A stretch of DNA of 23,443 bases from Ruminococcus sp. AF46-10NS (GCF_003474435.1 NZ_QRNF01000044.1:1-23443), one strand, 5' to 3'. Shown: positions 6,832 to 14,758, counted from the first letter of the stretch. Numbers and translations are program-made. The notes: generated by a model from the sequence alone, not told the origin.

Positions 6832-8134
6832 AATCCGTTGCCTTAGCTTTCGGATAAATCTGCTTCATCCTGTCATCATCAAAATGTGTATCTACCCATT
6901 CCAGGACTGTATTCTCCGTTTCAATTCCTTTAGCCCTCTGATCGTAACGCACAAGAGCCATGGAAGAAACAATAATATTAACAAACATGAAAACTGTCAG
7001 CATCCATGTAATGATCTTTCCAGGAAGAACAGGAATCTTCTCGATCCATGCAGATAAAACAGGATACACTTTTTTAAACCAGATCACAGCCGCAATTCCC
7101 CAGAAAAAGCAGTACAGAAGATTGATCCTGCCGCCCAGATTAAACGGAAGCTCACTGTAGTCCCAAAATACTTTTCCAAAAAAAATCTCTGTAAACACAC
7201 TGCAAAGATACTCATAACCACCTCCAAGCAGTGTTCCCATCATAAAAAGAAAACTGTCACTGTGGTCTTTATATTTATAAAGAAGCAATGTTACAAGAGC
7301 CAGTGCCAGTCCCCACACAATGCTGAACGGCCCCCAGACAAGACTGCTCCGGCTCATCCAGTATCCCATGGTGACACGGCAGAAAATGGTCTCTACAATA
7401 TCTCCCAGAAAAGCTCCGATGATAAACAGAAGCATGAGTTTATAAAAGCCGCACCCCTCTGCAAAAACACCTTCCTCTGCAGGTTTCTCTGCTTTCCGGA
7501 CCTTCTTTACTTTCGGATAAGCTTTCCGAATTCTTTTCTCGATCCACTGCGTGATCAGGAAGCTCAAATGATCGCTGACTTTATCCAGCTGTTCATTGGC
7601 TGCTGCCCACTGTTCCAGATTGGGACCTTTTTTTATCAGAAGCAAAAATGACGCTGTGATATCTATCGCCATTACTGCCATCAACACCAGCAGCAAAATA
7701 TGCATCAAAAGTGTCGGCAGAAAAGAAAGCAGTTTCCATGTCAGGGCATTCCCCCATGTCACGCTCACAAATCCGAGAATACCCCATAAAAAAGATGCCG
7801 GAAAACAGATATATCCATCCAGGTTCCATTTTACATCAGAATAATCCCACCATCTCTCCTTAAAAGCCTTCTCGATCAGATGCCCGCCGATCCATTCGAT
7901 CACCGTCGCATAAACCATCGAAAACAAAAACAGCCAAAATCCTGTCAACTCCTGTAAGCCCACCGAGATCAGCACTGCTGTAATACCATACATCACACAG
8001 AATGGACCGTTTACCAGACCTCTGTTTGAAAACTTTCGCTGCCGCAGTGTGGCTGTTACTGTCTCCAGAATCCATCCCAAGAATGAATATAAAAAAAACA
8101 GCCACAGCAATTCATACCCTGAAAAAACTCTCAT
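6830..8134 (-). CDS. CmpB-like putative ABC-transporter type IV membrane protein, internally duplicated
   Basis: Integral membrane protein of 434 residues that I place in the CmpB-type 'putative ABC transporter' family (PF06541-like), of unknown function. It contains the family domain twice. The first copy (about 5-140) has FLGWILET, GPFCVMYG, WWDYSD and LDGYICFPASFLWG; the second (about 225-365) has FLGDIVET, GPFSIVWG, FWDYSE and LGGRINLLYCFFWG. A charged linker (about 190-220) joins them, and one more membrane helix and a short acidic tail follow. The start has an AGGAGAAA site and its own promoter. The stop codon TGA is completed by the repeat at 6708-6831, so the last residues may differ from the ancestral end. 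No ATPase gene is nearby; a transport role is only a family label. Confidence 0.82.
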   Translation of the reverse strand: MRVFSGYELLWLFFLYSFLGWILETVTATLRQRKFSNRGLVNGPFCVMYGITAVLISVGLQELTGFWLFLFSMVYATVIEWIGGHLIEKAFKERWWDYSDVKWNLDGYICFPASFLWGILGFVSVTWGNALTWKLLSFLPTLLMHILLLVLMAVMAIDITASFLLLIKKGPNLEQWAAANEQLDKVSDHLSFLITQWIEKRIRKAYPKVKKVRKAEKPAEEGVFAEGCGFYKLMLLFIIGAFLGDIVETIFCRVTMGYWMSRSSLVWGPFSIVWGLALALVTLLLYKYKDHSDSFLFMMGTLLGGGYEYLCSVFTEIFFGKVFWDYSELPFNLGGRINLLYCFFWGIAAVIWFKKVYPVLSAWIEKIPVLPGKIITWMLTVFMFVNIIVSSMALVRYDQRAKGIETENTVLEWVDTHFDDDRMKQIYPKAKATD

Positions 8135-8180
8135 TTGTACTTTCTCCTATTGTCATTCTCTGTTGTAACATTTTTATCAG

Positions 8181-8210
8181 AGTATATCATAAAGCAATAT
8201 ACTTTCTCAA
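8181..8210 (-). promoter_or_regulatory. Promoter of the CmpB-like gene
   Basis: On the minus strand: TTGAGA (8205-8210), 18 bases, TATACT (8181-8186) with an upstream TG that makes it an extended -10. It lies about 47 bases before the start codon. Confidence 0.65.
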
Positions 8211-8289
8211 CAATACCCTGGCGTTTTCTTTTATTTTACAGAAGTACTTAATTTTAACTTTTTTCCTTCAGATTTTTATATTACAAAAA

Positions 8290-8940
8290 TTATATCACCA
8301 GCTGCAGTATATCCTCTATATGTTCTGCAAGATGATCTGCCCCATTCAGTTCCCCTTTCTCACCATATCCATACAGGCATCCTATAAAAGGGCTTTTGCA
8401 GGCTCTGGCACATTCCAGATCCTGCCTTCTGTCTCCGACCACCAGATAAGGGCCTGCATATTCCCGGATGATTTCCTGCACAATTTCTGTCTTTGGACGG
8501 AATCCGTATGATTCACAGTCATAAAAACGGTCAAACCATCGTTCCATCCCAAATTCCTTCCAGTGTGCCTCACGATATGAAGCTTTACAGTTACTTAAGA
8601 TTATAAGATGATATCTCCGGTTCTTCAAAGCTGTTAGCATCTCCTCTGCTCCCGGATACCACACTGCCTTATGTTTCCTGATCTGTCTTACCATCAGGTC
8701 TCCTACCATCCTGCTTGCCTGCTCTTTATAGCTCTGATCCAGCTCCGGCAAAAATGTATTCCACATTTCCTTACTGTTAAGTCCCAGCCATCCGGCAATT
8801 TCCGCCGAGCCTATCTCCCGTTCTTCTGCAGCCTTCTGTTTTGTCAGCCACTGATAGGTTTCACGAAATGCCGGTTCATAGATTCCAAGGGTATTATGGA
8901 TCGTTCCATCATAATCGAATATGATCGTTTTTGTCATCAT
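8290..8940 (-). CDS. HAD-superfamily phosphatase, last gene of the riboflavin operon
   Basis: Cytosolic HAD hydrolase of 216 residues with all four motifs: DYDGT (nucleophile Asp9, acid/base Asp11), LSNCK (Ser116), Lys150 in RPKTE, and GDRRQD (Asp170, Asp174). A helical cap (about 15-90) marks subfamily I, the phosphoglycolate phosphatase-like group. It begins 15 bases after the ribH stop with an AGGAAA site, so it should be in the same FMN-controlled transcript as ribD-ribE-ribBA-ribH. Riboflavin synthesis needs dephosphorylation of 5-amino-6-ribitylamino-uracil phosphate. Known enzymes for this (YcsE, YbjI, YigB) are HAD proteins that usually lie outside rib operons. That role is a well-placed inference here; a housekeeping phosphoglycolate phosphatase is the alternative. 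Confidence 0.88.
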   Translation of the reverse strand: MMTKTIIFDYDGTIHNTLGIYEPAFRETYQWLTKQKAAEEREIGSAEIAGWLGLNSKEMWNTFLPELDQSYKEQASRMVGDLMVRQIRKHKAVWYPGAEEMLTALKNRRYHLIILSNCKASYREAHWKEFGMERWFDRFYDCESYGFRPKTEIVQEIIREYAGPYLVVGDRRQDLECARACKSPFIGCLYGYGEKGELNGADHLAEHIEDILQLVI

Positions 8941-8955
8941 TTATTTTCCTGTCTT

Positions 8956-9429
8956 TTAGAGCTGCTTCATCAGATTGACCATCTCGATTGCAGATAACGC
9001 GCAGTCATAACCTTTATTTCCCGCTTTGCTTCCTGCACGCGCAATAGCCTGCTCGATATTTTCAGTCGTGATCACTCCGAATAAGACTGGGATTCCTGTT
9101 GCAAGTTCAACCTGTGCGATCCCCTTAGCAGATTCATTGCATACCAGATCATAATGTGAAGTATCTCCACGGATGACAGCTCCCACGCAGATAATTGCAT
9201 CATATTTTCCTGACTGCGCCATTTTCTGTGCTGTAATCGGAATCTCAAATGCTCCCGGTACCCATGCTGCAGTAATATTCTCTTCTTCTACTCCATGTCT
9301 TACCAGTCCGTCGACTGCCCCTCCCAATAATTTATTCACAATGATCTCATTGAATCTCGCTGCCACGATACCAACCTTCATTCCCTCCGGTGCTACTACT
9401 TTTCCTTCTACTAAATTGATCTGTCTCAT
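8956..9429 (-). CDS. ribH: 6,7-dimethyl-8-ribityllumazine synthase
   Basis: Condenses 5-amino-6-ribitylamino-uracil with 3,4-dihydroxy-2-butanone 4-phosphate to the lumazine that riboflavin synthase uses; members form icosahedral or pentameric assemblies. The 157-residue protein is full length. Visible motifs are ARFNE (24-28), PGAFEIP (58-64) for the pyrimidine, and [12 protein letters not shown] (83-94) with the catalytic His92, then GNKGYDCA near the end. The start is preceded by CAGGAGGAAG. It lies 29 bases after ribBA and 15 bases before the HAD gene, in the riboflavin operon. Confidence 0.97.
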   Translation of the reverse strand: MRQINLVEGKVVAPEGMKVGIVAARFNEIIVNKLLGGAVDGLVRHGVEEENITAAWVPGAFEIPITAQKMAQSGKYDAIICVGAVIRGDTSHYDLVCNESAKGIAQVELATGIPVLFGVITTENIEQAIARAGSKAGNKGYDCALSAIEMVNLMKQL

Positions 9430-9458
9430 TTTTTCTTCCTCCTGATATTTGCTGTTTT

Positions 9459-10676
9459 TTATAAATTTATTTCTTTAAAAATATGACCCATCTTTTCCTG
9501 CTTCGTCTTCATATACTTCCGGTCATACTTTTGTACCGGAATCTCCAGAGGTACTCTCTCATTGATCTTCAGCCCGAATTCACCAAGTCCATAAACTTTA
9601 TCCGGGTTATTTGTCAGTAATCTTAATGATTTCACACCAAGGTCTGACAGTATCTGTGCCCCGACCCAGTACTCTCTGAGATCCGGTGCAAATCCTAACT
9701 TCACATTAGCCTCCACAGTATCGTATCCCTGTTCCTGAAGCGCATATGCTTTGATCTTATTGATCAGTCCGATTCCTCTGCCTTCCTGTCTCATATACAG
9801 AATGATTCCTCTGCCTTCCGACTCTACCTGGCGCATTGCTGTCTGCAGCTGCAGGCCGCAGTCACATCTGAGTGATCCGAATGCATCTCCTGTCAGGCAC
9901 TCCGAATGTACCCGGCAAAGCACATCCTCACCATCTCCTATATCACCTTTTACCAGTGCCAGATGGTGCTCTCCTGTAATGTCATTGATATATCCATACA
10001 TTTTAAAATCACCGTACTGTGTTGGGAGGTTTGCAGCTGCTTCCTCCTTTACATGCTTTTCATGTATTCTTATATAATCCTGCAGATCACGGATGGTAAT
10101 AAATGTAAGGTTATGCTCTTTTGCCATTTCCCATAGCTGTGATGTACGCATCATCGTGCCATCTTCTTTCATAACTTCACAGCACACACCACATTCTTTC
10201 AGCCCGGCAAGTCTCATAAGATCTGTCGTTGCCTCTGTATGGCCATTCCGTACCAGAACCCCGCCTTTTCTGGAAATAAGTGGAAATACATGTCCTGGTC
10301 TTCTGAAATCCTCCGGTTTCGACTCATCATCCACACACTTCATAATGGTATAGGAGCGCTCTGCTGCTGAGATACCGGTCGTTGTATCTGCGTGATCCAC
10401 TGCCACGGTAAATGCTGTACTGTGATTGTCCGTATTTTCAGCAACCATCGGTGGAAAATTCAATCTCGCTGCAAGTTCCGCACTCATCGGTGTACAGATA
10501 AGACCCTTTGCATAGGTCGCCATGAAATTAATATTTTCCCTGGTCGCAAACTCTGCCGCACATATCAGATCTCCCTCATTTTCTCTGTCCGGATCATCTG
10601 TGACCAGAACTATTTTACCTTTCTTAAGATCCCTAAGTGCCTCTTCAATTGTGTTGTACTGATAGTTTTGTGACAT
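9459..10676 (-). CDS. ribBA: Bifunctional 3,4-dihydroxy-2-butanone 4-phosphate synthase / GTP cyclohydrolase II
   Basis: Supplies both precursors of riboflavin: the N-terminal domain (about 1-205) makes dihydroxybutanone phosphate from ribulose 5-phosphate, and the C-terminal domain (about 206-405) opens GTP. In the first, [10 protein letters not shown] (27-36), RRPGHVFPL (125-133) and GHTEAT (145-150) are the acid/metal and substrate motifs. In the second, the zinc ligands are Cys260, Cys271 and Cys273, and [10 protein letters not shown] (295-304) is the conserved catalytic loop. The length of 405 is normal for the Gram-positive fusion and both active sites look complete. It lies 18 bases after ribE, with an AGGAGG site before the ATG. 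Confidence 0.97.
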   Translation of the reverse strand: MSQNYQYNTIEEALRDLKKGKIVLVTDDPDRENEGDLICAAEFATRENINFMATYAKGLICTPMSAELAARLNFPPMVAENTDNHSTAFTVAVDHADTTTGISAAERSYTIMKCVDDESKPEDFRRPGHVFPLISRKGGVLVRNGHTEATTDLMRLAGLKECGVCCEVMKEDGTMMRTSQLWEMAKEHNLTFITIRDLQDYIRIHEKHVKEEAAANLPTQYGDFKMYGYINDITGEHHLALVKGDIGDGEDVLCRVHSECLTGDAFGSLRCDCGLQLQTAMRQVESEGRGIILYMRQEGRGIGLINKIKAYALQEQGYDTVEANVKLGFAPDLREYWVGAQILSDLGVKSLRLLTNNPDKVYGLGEFGLKINERVPLEIPVQKYDRKYMKTKQEKMGHIFKEINL

Positions 10677-10694
10677 ACTGTATATCCTCCTGTT

Positions 10695-11348
10695 CTAAAA
10701 TCCGAATTCTTCAAGAAACTCCATCGTAATTCCGGATTCTTTTTTCTCTTCTTCGTTTTTTCTGATGCCAAGCAGTTTTTCTACGTATTTTCCGATCACG
10801 TCATTTTCCAGATTAACCAGATCCCCCGGCACTTTTTCCAAAAGAGTTGTTTCTTCTCCTGTATGTGGAATGACCGACACCTGAAAACCAGCTTCATCAA
10901 TCCTTGCAACTGTCAGGCTGATCCCATCAATGCAGACGGATCCTTTTTCCACGATCAGATGCAAAATCTGTGGTGATGTCTCAATCGATACCCAGATGGC
11001 ATTTTCTTCCCGGAGCATGGAACGTATCACACCAGTCCCATCAATATGACCACTTACTATGTGTCCCCCGAACCTGCCATCTGCAGCCATTGCACGTTCC
11101 AGGTTTACCTGGCTTCCGGCTTTGCAGCTGCCAAGACTGCTTCTTCTGATCGTCTCTGCCATCACATCGGCGGTAAATCCGTCCGGCTGGATCGATGTAA
11201 CTGTCAGACACACGCCATTCACGGCAATGCTGTCACCGATTCTTGTGCCTTCCAGTACCTTCCTGGCTTTCACTGCCAGGATCCCTGATTCCCCTGTCAG
11301 CTGTATATAACGGACTTTTCCTTTCTCTTCTACGATTCCTGTAAACAT
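10695..11348 (-). CDS. ribE: Riboflavin synthase, alpha chain
   Basis: Last step of riboflavin synthesis: dismutation of two lumazine molecules to riboflavin and the pyrimidine precursor. The 217-residue protein is an internal duplication of the lumazine-binding barrel: MFTGIVEEKG opens the first (about 1-97, with VNGVCLTV) and GGHIVSGHIDG leads into the second (about 98-195, with IDGISLTVA). The start codon lies inside the end of ribD, a 19-base overlap, so translation is probably coupled. The C-terminal tail ITMEFLEEFGF is a common clostridial ending. Confidence 0.97.
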   Translation of the reverse strand: MFTGIVEEKGKVRYIQLTGESGILAVKARKVLEGTRIGDSIAVNGVCLTVTSIQPDGFTADVMAETIRRSSLGSCKAGSQVNLERAMAADGRFGGHIVSGHIDGTGVIRSMLREENAIWVSIETSPQILHLIVEKGSVCIDGISLTVARIDEAGFQVSVIPHTGEETTLLEKVPGDLVNLENDVIGKYVEKLLGIRKNEEEKKESGITMEFLEEFGF

Positions 11349-12457
11349 AATTCCTCCTGTTTTTTCTCACACACCTGACATCTTATCCGGATGTCCTCAC
11401 CGATCTGACAGATATCTGTATATCTCAGTTCCACTGCTTCAGACGGCAGTTCAACTCCAATACCTTCTACCGGTGTCTTCCCAGCCACACCGCCAAACAG
11501 CTTTGGTGCCACAAAAGCCTGTACTTCCTTTACAATTCCAGCTCTCAGTGCACTGTCATTTAACGTACCGCCTCCCTCCAGAAGGATGCTGTCAATGCCT
11601 CTGTTTCCAAGATCTGTCATCAGCTTCTTAAGGTCTATCTGATTCTTTTCATCCGGACAACAGATGGTTTCAACTCCCATGGTATGTAATATTTTTATTT
11701 TCTCTTCTGTATTTTTCCAATCTGCATAAGCCACGATCGTCCGGTATTTTCCCGCACTTTTTACGATCTGGCTGTCCGGCGTGATCCTGAGCTTACTGTC
11801 GCACACAATCCTGACAGGACTTTTCCAGCCTTCTACCCGGACGTTTAACATCGGATCATCTGCAAGCACAGTTCCAATGCCTGCCATGATCCCCATGTAC
11901 TGATGCCGCATATGCTGTACTTCTTTTCGTGCAGCTTCTCCGGTGATCCATTTTGATGCCCCTGTCTTCGTTGCGATCTTCCCATCCAGTGTCATGGCAT
12001 ACTTCATCACTACATACGGAGTCTTCGTAGTAATATAATGGAAAAACACCGGGTTCAGCTGATCACATTCTTCTCTCATAAAATCTTCAACTACTGTTAC
12101 ACCGGCTTCCCTTAACATCTGTACACCTTTTCCTGCCACTTTCGGATTCGGATCTCTGGAACCGATCACCACTTTTCTGATCTTCTGTTCAATGATCGCT
12201 TCCGTACATGGAGGTGTTTTACCATGATGACAGCAAGGCTCCAGCGTAACATAAATCACCGCACCTTCTGCTGATTCTGTAAGAGAAGCAATTGCATTAC
12301 GTTCCGCGTGAAGTTCTCCATACTTTTTATGATAGCCTTCCCCGATGATCTTTCCGTCTTTTACGATCACTGCCCCTACCATCGGATTGGGATTCGTCCA
12401 GCCTTCTCCTTTTTTGGCCAGCTGAATCGCCCGAAGCATATATTCCTGATCCGTCAT
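11330..12457 (-). CDS. ribD: Bifunctional diaminohydroxyphosphoribosylaminopyrimidine deaminase / 5-amino-6-(5-phosphoribosylamino)uracil reductase
   Basis: Carries out the second and third steps of the pyrimidine branch. The deaminase domain (about 1-145) has the zinc site His50-Ala-Glu52 and the PCC-HHGKTPPC motif with Cys75 and Cys84. The NADPH reductase domain (about 148-365) starts VVMKYAMTLDGKIAT and includes LLEGGGTLN. The 375 residues are the normal length. It is the first gene after the FMN riboswitch; a GAAGGAAT site precedes the ATG. Expression is expected to fall when FMN is high. Confidence 0.97.
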   Translation of the reverse strand: MTDQEYMLRAIQLAKKGEGWTNPNPMVGAVIVKDGKIIGEGYHKKYGELHAERNAIASLTESAEGAVIYVTLEPCCHHGKTPPCTEAIIEQKIRKVVIGSRDPNPKVAGKGVQMLREAGVTVVEDFMREECDQLNPVFFHYITTKTPYVVMKYAMTLDGKIATKTGASKWITGEAARKEVQHMRHQYMGIMAGIGTVLADDPMLNVRVEGWKSPVRIVCDSKLRITPDSQIVKSAGKYRTIVAYADWKNTEEKIKILHTMGVETICCPDEKNQIDLKKLMTDLGNRGIDSILLEGGGTLNDSALRAGIVKEVQAFVAPKLFGGVAGKTPVEGIGVELPSEAVELRYTDICQIGEDIRIRCQVCEKKQEELCLQES

Positions 12458-12520
12458 TTCTATTCCTTCTTTCTTATTCCTGTTCTTTGCCTGGTATTTC
12501 GAAAACGATGTACCAGATAC

Positions 12521-12548
12521 AAAAAAAGCCTGCAGAAATATCTGCAGG
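12521..12548 (-). terminator. Second terminator of the rib leader
   Basis: On the minus strand a perfect 7-bp stem (CCTGCAG, 12542-12548, with CTGCAGG, 12529-12535) around a 6-base loop is followed by C and seven T. It lies 64 bases before the ribD start, downstream of the riboswitch terminator, so transcripts must pass two terminators. Confidence 0.8.
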
Positions 12549-12602
12549 GTGGAATTAATCTGTTACATATGATCGATAAATGAATGTCTGATTATTTCCT
12601 AC

Positions 12603-12638
12603 ATAAAAAGCTCTGAAATGGATCACCATCTCAGAGCT
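12603..12638 (-). terminator. Riboswitch expression-platform terminator
   Basis: On the minus strand a 13-bp stem with one G-U pair (12626-12638 with 12609-12621) around a 4-base loop is followed by TTTTATGT. It stands about 40 bases past the 3' end of the FMN aptamer, the usual place for FMN-induced transcription termination. Confidence 0.85.
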
Positions 12639-12676
12639 CTGATACTACATTCATTCATACAAAATCAACTGTACTA

Positions 12677-12788
12677 TCATCTTCTTCCATCCAGACTGTA
12701 CTGTCGGCCCCGGAATCTCACCGGATCATACCTTTCGGCTCGCGGGCTTTACCGCCGGTAGGGAATCACACCCTGCCCTGAAGATATC
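12677..12788 (-). ncRNA. FMN riboswitch (RFN element)
   Basis: Read on the minus strand, the RNA shows the conserved RFN blocks in order: TCTTCAGGGCAGGGTG, GATTCCCTACCGGCGGT, AGCCCGCGAGC, a variable hairpin, GATTCCGGGGCCGACAGT and AGTCTGGATGGAAGAAGA. The ends (TCTTC and GAAGA) pair as stem P1. It binds FMN and should promote the terminator downstream, shutting off ribD-ribE-ribBA-ribH-HAD. Confidence 0.96.
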
Positions 12789-12797
12789 TTTTTGTTC

Positions 12798-12826
12798 ATT
12801 TTAATACTTTATCTATTATTTGTAAA
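12798..12826 (-). promoter_or_regulatory. Promoter of the riboflavin operon
   Basis: On the minus strand: TTTACA (12821-12826), exactly 17 bases, TAAAAT (12798-12803), placed just upstream of the FMN aptamer. Confidence 0.75.
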
Positions 12827-12859
12827 GCAGAATTTTTATTTTACGCATTTCACATTTTT

Positions 12860-12894
12860 CTCGGGAGTTTGACAGTTGAATAATCAAAACTCAC
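12860..12894 (+). repeat. Solo copy of the IS1634-like left-end sequence
   Basis: These 35 bases match 14840-14874 with three differences, in the same orientation, starting CTCGGGAGTTTGACAGTT. No transposase follows; the flavodoxin gene ends at its right edge. It is probably the scar of a second insertion or of a rearrangement between two copies. Confidence 0.7.
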
Positions 12895-13325
12895 TACAGT
12901 CCTTCTACAAACTCAACTGCATTTTTTATATCTTCTTCATCAGGGTGCCCTTTTGCAATACCACCTACCAGTTTAAATGGACCAAATGTGTCATAGCCCT
13001 TGCATCCGAATTTTCCTATCACTTTAGAATGCTTCTTGTCCAAAATCTGCTCTATGGATTTATAATTCGCACTACCACCATAAGTACAGATCAGAAATAT
13101 CTTTTTGTCGTTCGGTAAGTTTTTCTCTGCAAAACCCAATATTGACTGATGAAATTTCGAAAAATAGATTCCTGATGCAAACCCAATCATATCATAACTG
13201 CTCAGATCTGCATCTGGCTGGTTTACAGCATCAATCAAATCGACCTGGCACTCTTCTGCTATGCTTTTTACTAATTTTTCTGTATTTCCATGATGTACAG
13301 ATGCATATACGATTGCTTTTCTCAT
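12894..13325 (-). CDS. Flavodoxin family protein
   Basis: Small soluble FMN-binding electron carrier of 143 residues. The N-terminal strand and phosphate-binding loop read AIVYASVHHGNTEKL, and a Gly-rich loop (CTYGGSAN) lies where the second flavin loop is expected. The start at 13325 has an AAAGGAAA site 4-5 bases upstream; an in-frame ATG 25 codons earlier lacks a ribosome site and adds an unlike sequence, so I reject it. A weak TATAAT lies at 13424-13429. The gene stands alone between the solo IS end and the DUF4186 operon. Its redox partner is not visible. Confidence 0.85.
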   Translation of the reverse strand: MRKAIVYASVHHGNTEKLVKSIAEECQVDLIDAVNQPDADLSSYDMIGFASGIYFSKFHQSILGFAEKNLPNDKKIFLICTYGGSANYKSIEQILDKKHSKVIGKFGCKGYDTFGPFKLVGGIAKGHPDEEDIKNAVEFVEGL

Positions 13326-13463
13326 TTGTTTTCCTTTCCAGTTCTTCCCACACCTGTCTTCATAGATGCTTCCTAACCTTTCTGTTCTACATTGGCGCAA
13401 GCAAGTACTATTTGTTCTAATTTATTATAACCCATACTATGTACAATAAAACGCACTTTTCTT
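13326..13463. other. Flavodoxin leader and degenerate spacer
   Basis: On the minus strand this gap holds a TATAAT (13424-13429) without a good -35 and an untranslated leader of about 90 bases. I see no stable terminator between the broken UPF0178 stump and the flavodoxin gene, so readthrough is possible. Confidence 0.4.
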
Positions 13464-13586
13464 CTACTTTTTATAAAGAATATGATTCGTATCACACAGC
13501 AATGTGGTTGGAATATTATATTTCTCTGCTATTGTTTCGATAATGCCCACTACCGGACACGCATCTGCATCTACAAATATCTGCAC
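13464..13586 (-). pseudogene. Truncated YaiI/YqxD (UPF0178, DUF188) family gene
   Basis: A GTG start overlaps the TAG stop of the DUF4186 gene (TAGTG) and opens a 40-codon frame: VQIFVDADACPVVGIIETIAE, then KYNIPTTLLCDTNHILYKK and stop. FVDADACPV is the hallmark N-terminus of the UPF0178 family, whose members are about 150 residues. Only the first quarter remains, and the sequence beyond it does not continue the family in any frame I can read. The four-base overlap shows it was once translationally coupled to its neighbour. Function of the family is not established; PIN-like nuclease folds have been suggested. Confidence 0.75.
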
Positions 13587-13954
13587 TAGTGTCTCTCCAT
13601 TTCTTTTTGAATCCATGTCATAATTACATCTACTAGATATTCCTGCTGCACTTGACTTAGTTCCTTTCCCGGTTGCATTTTATGCCACTTACGGATGCAC
13701 TCTCTGCAACATGTTGCCGTTGCATGTTGTGCAATAAATACCGGATGACCACGCATTGGTGTCTGCTTGCCATCATTTGCTATATATGCCGGAGCTTCTC
13801 TCTTTGCGATAAAGTCCTTTGCATGTTGTCTGATTGTATCCAGTCCTTTTTCATTTATGTAGTCAATATCTTTCTGTTTCAGATGGAAACTGCTTCGGAA
13901 CTTGGAATTATCCAGTCGCTCAAATAACTGCTTGTACCATTCATCCTTCGTCAT
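13586..13954 (-). CDS. DUF4186 domain protein
   Basis: Full-length member (122 residues) of a small family of unknown function. Recognisable blocks are LFERLDNSKFRSSFHL near the start, KGLDTIRQHAKDF, and the strongly conserved TPMRGHPVFIAQHATATCC followed by CIRKWH. The His and Cys residues (GHP, QHATATCC, CIRKWH) look like a metal site. It begins 19 bases after the PAS gene with a GGTGATG ribosome site and overlaps the UPF0178 stump, so it belongs to the short operon started at 14719. Confidence 0.82.
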   Translation of the reverse strand: MTKDEWYKQLFERLDNSKFRSSFHLKQKDIDYINEKGLDTIRQHAKDFIAKREAPAYIANDGKQTPMRGHPVFIAQHATATCCRECIRKWHKMQPGKELSQVQQEYLVDVIMTWIQKEMERH

Positions 13955-13973
13955 ATCATCACCACAAATCGTA

Positions 13974-14315
13974 TTATTTCATAGTTTCTGCATTTCGATA
14001 TTCATGTTTCTCATAATATCCTATCAACTTCCCATCATCTCTGAGTGCCACTATATAAACATCTTTATTCTGTTTTTCATTGTGAAAAGTATAAACGATA
14101 TTATGACTTTCATCAACTGCAAACCAGTCCACTACCTGCTGTATTTTATCTCTTGATTCCGGATTATGACACTCTAACAGACTTCTTCCAATAAGTTTAT
14201 CGCCATCTCCCTTCGCATAGCTGATAACAGCTGCCGGATTCATGTAAATAATCTCATGCTTAAGATTGCATATAACAACGGATGCCCTGTCCTGATCAAC
14301 AATACTTTTCGCCAT
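13974..14315 (-). CDS. Stand-alone PAS-domain protein
   Basis: A 113-residue soluble protein that is almost only a PAS domain: VVICNLKHEIIYMNPAAV is the typical entry strand and loop, GRSLLECH the following helix, and VYIVALRDDGKLIGYYEK the closing strands. No kinase, cyclase, DNA-binding or membrane segment is attached, so it must signal, if at all, by binding a partner. It follows the PNPOx-fold gene by 11 bases and precedes the DUF4186 gene by 19. A flavin or heme ligand is possible given the PNPOx-fold and flavodoxin genes nearby, but no cofactor residue can be named. Confidence 0.8.
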   Translation of the reverse strand: MAKSIVDQDRASVVICNLKHEIIYMNPAAVISYAKGDGDKLIGRSLLECHNPESRDKIQQVVDWFAVDESHNIVYTFHNEKQNKDVYIVALRDDGKLIGYYEKHEYRNAETMK

Positions 14316-14326
14316 TTTTGTTGCCC

Positions 14327-14719
14327 TTAGAACTTCACTTCTTCCGGTTCATGTGTAAATGATGAAAATGTAGCTGTCGCATTCTTAAAATAAAATACCT
14401 CTGTATTTCCATCATCTGCTGAGTACATATTCTGTAAAGATGGATAAGCATCAAGCATAGACTGTCTTGCTTCTCTTCTATCATCTTCTACAAGTTCTCC
14501 TGCTACACGAAGCCACTCTCCATTCTTAAATGCACAGATTTCCACCTTTGGATTTGCATGAATCTGTTTTGAAACATCTTTCACCTTTCCGGTCTGAATA
14601 TACAGTTTTCCCTCAAAAATATGTGCTGTTCCAAAAGGTCTTACCCTTGGCTGATTTCCTTCCATTGTTGCCAAATAATATGTCTCTGCTTCTTTTAAAA
14701 AATTTACTACTCGTTCCAT
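14327..14719 (-). CDS. Pyridoxamine 5'-phosphate oxidase-fold flavoprotein
   Basis: A 130-residue split-barrel protein of the PNPOx-like group, expected to bind FMN (or a related flavin) as a dimer. The pattern YYLATMEGNQPRVRPFGTA and LYIQTGKVKDVSKQI is typical, as is NPKVEICAF before the WLRVAGEL strand. It is shorter than true PdxH and lacks its specific C-terminus, so it is more likely a small FMN-binding reductase of unknown substrate. It is the first gene of the operon; AGGAGG (14728-14733) precedes the ATG and a strong promoter lies upstream. Confidence 0.87.
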   Translation of the reverse strand: MERVVNFLKEAETYYLATMEGNQPRVRPFGTAHIFEGKLYIQTGKVKDVSKQIHANPKVEICAFKNGEWLRVAGELVEDDRREARQSMLDAYPSLQNMYSADDGNTEVFYFKNATATFSSFTHEPEEVKF

Positions 14720-14758
14720 GGTATAAGCCTCCTGTTATTAAAATCTGTCAATAATAGA

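Noticed and set aside
13326..13400. N-terminal extension of the flavodoxin from the ATG at 13400
   Set aside because: No ribosome site there and the added residues are unlike flavodoxins; the ATG at 13325 has a good AAAGGAAA site.
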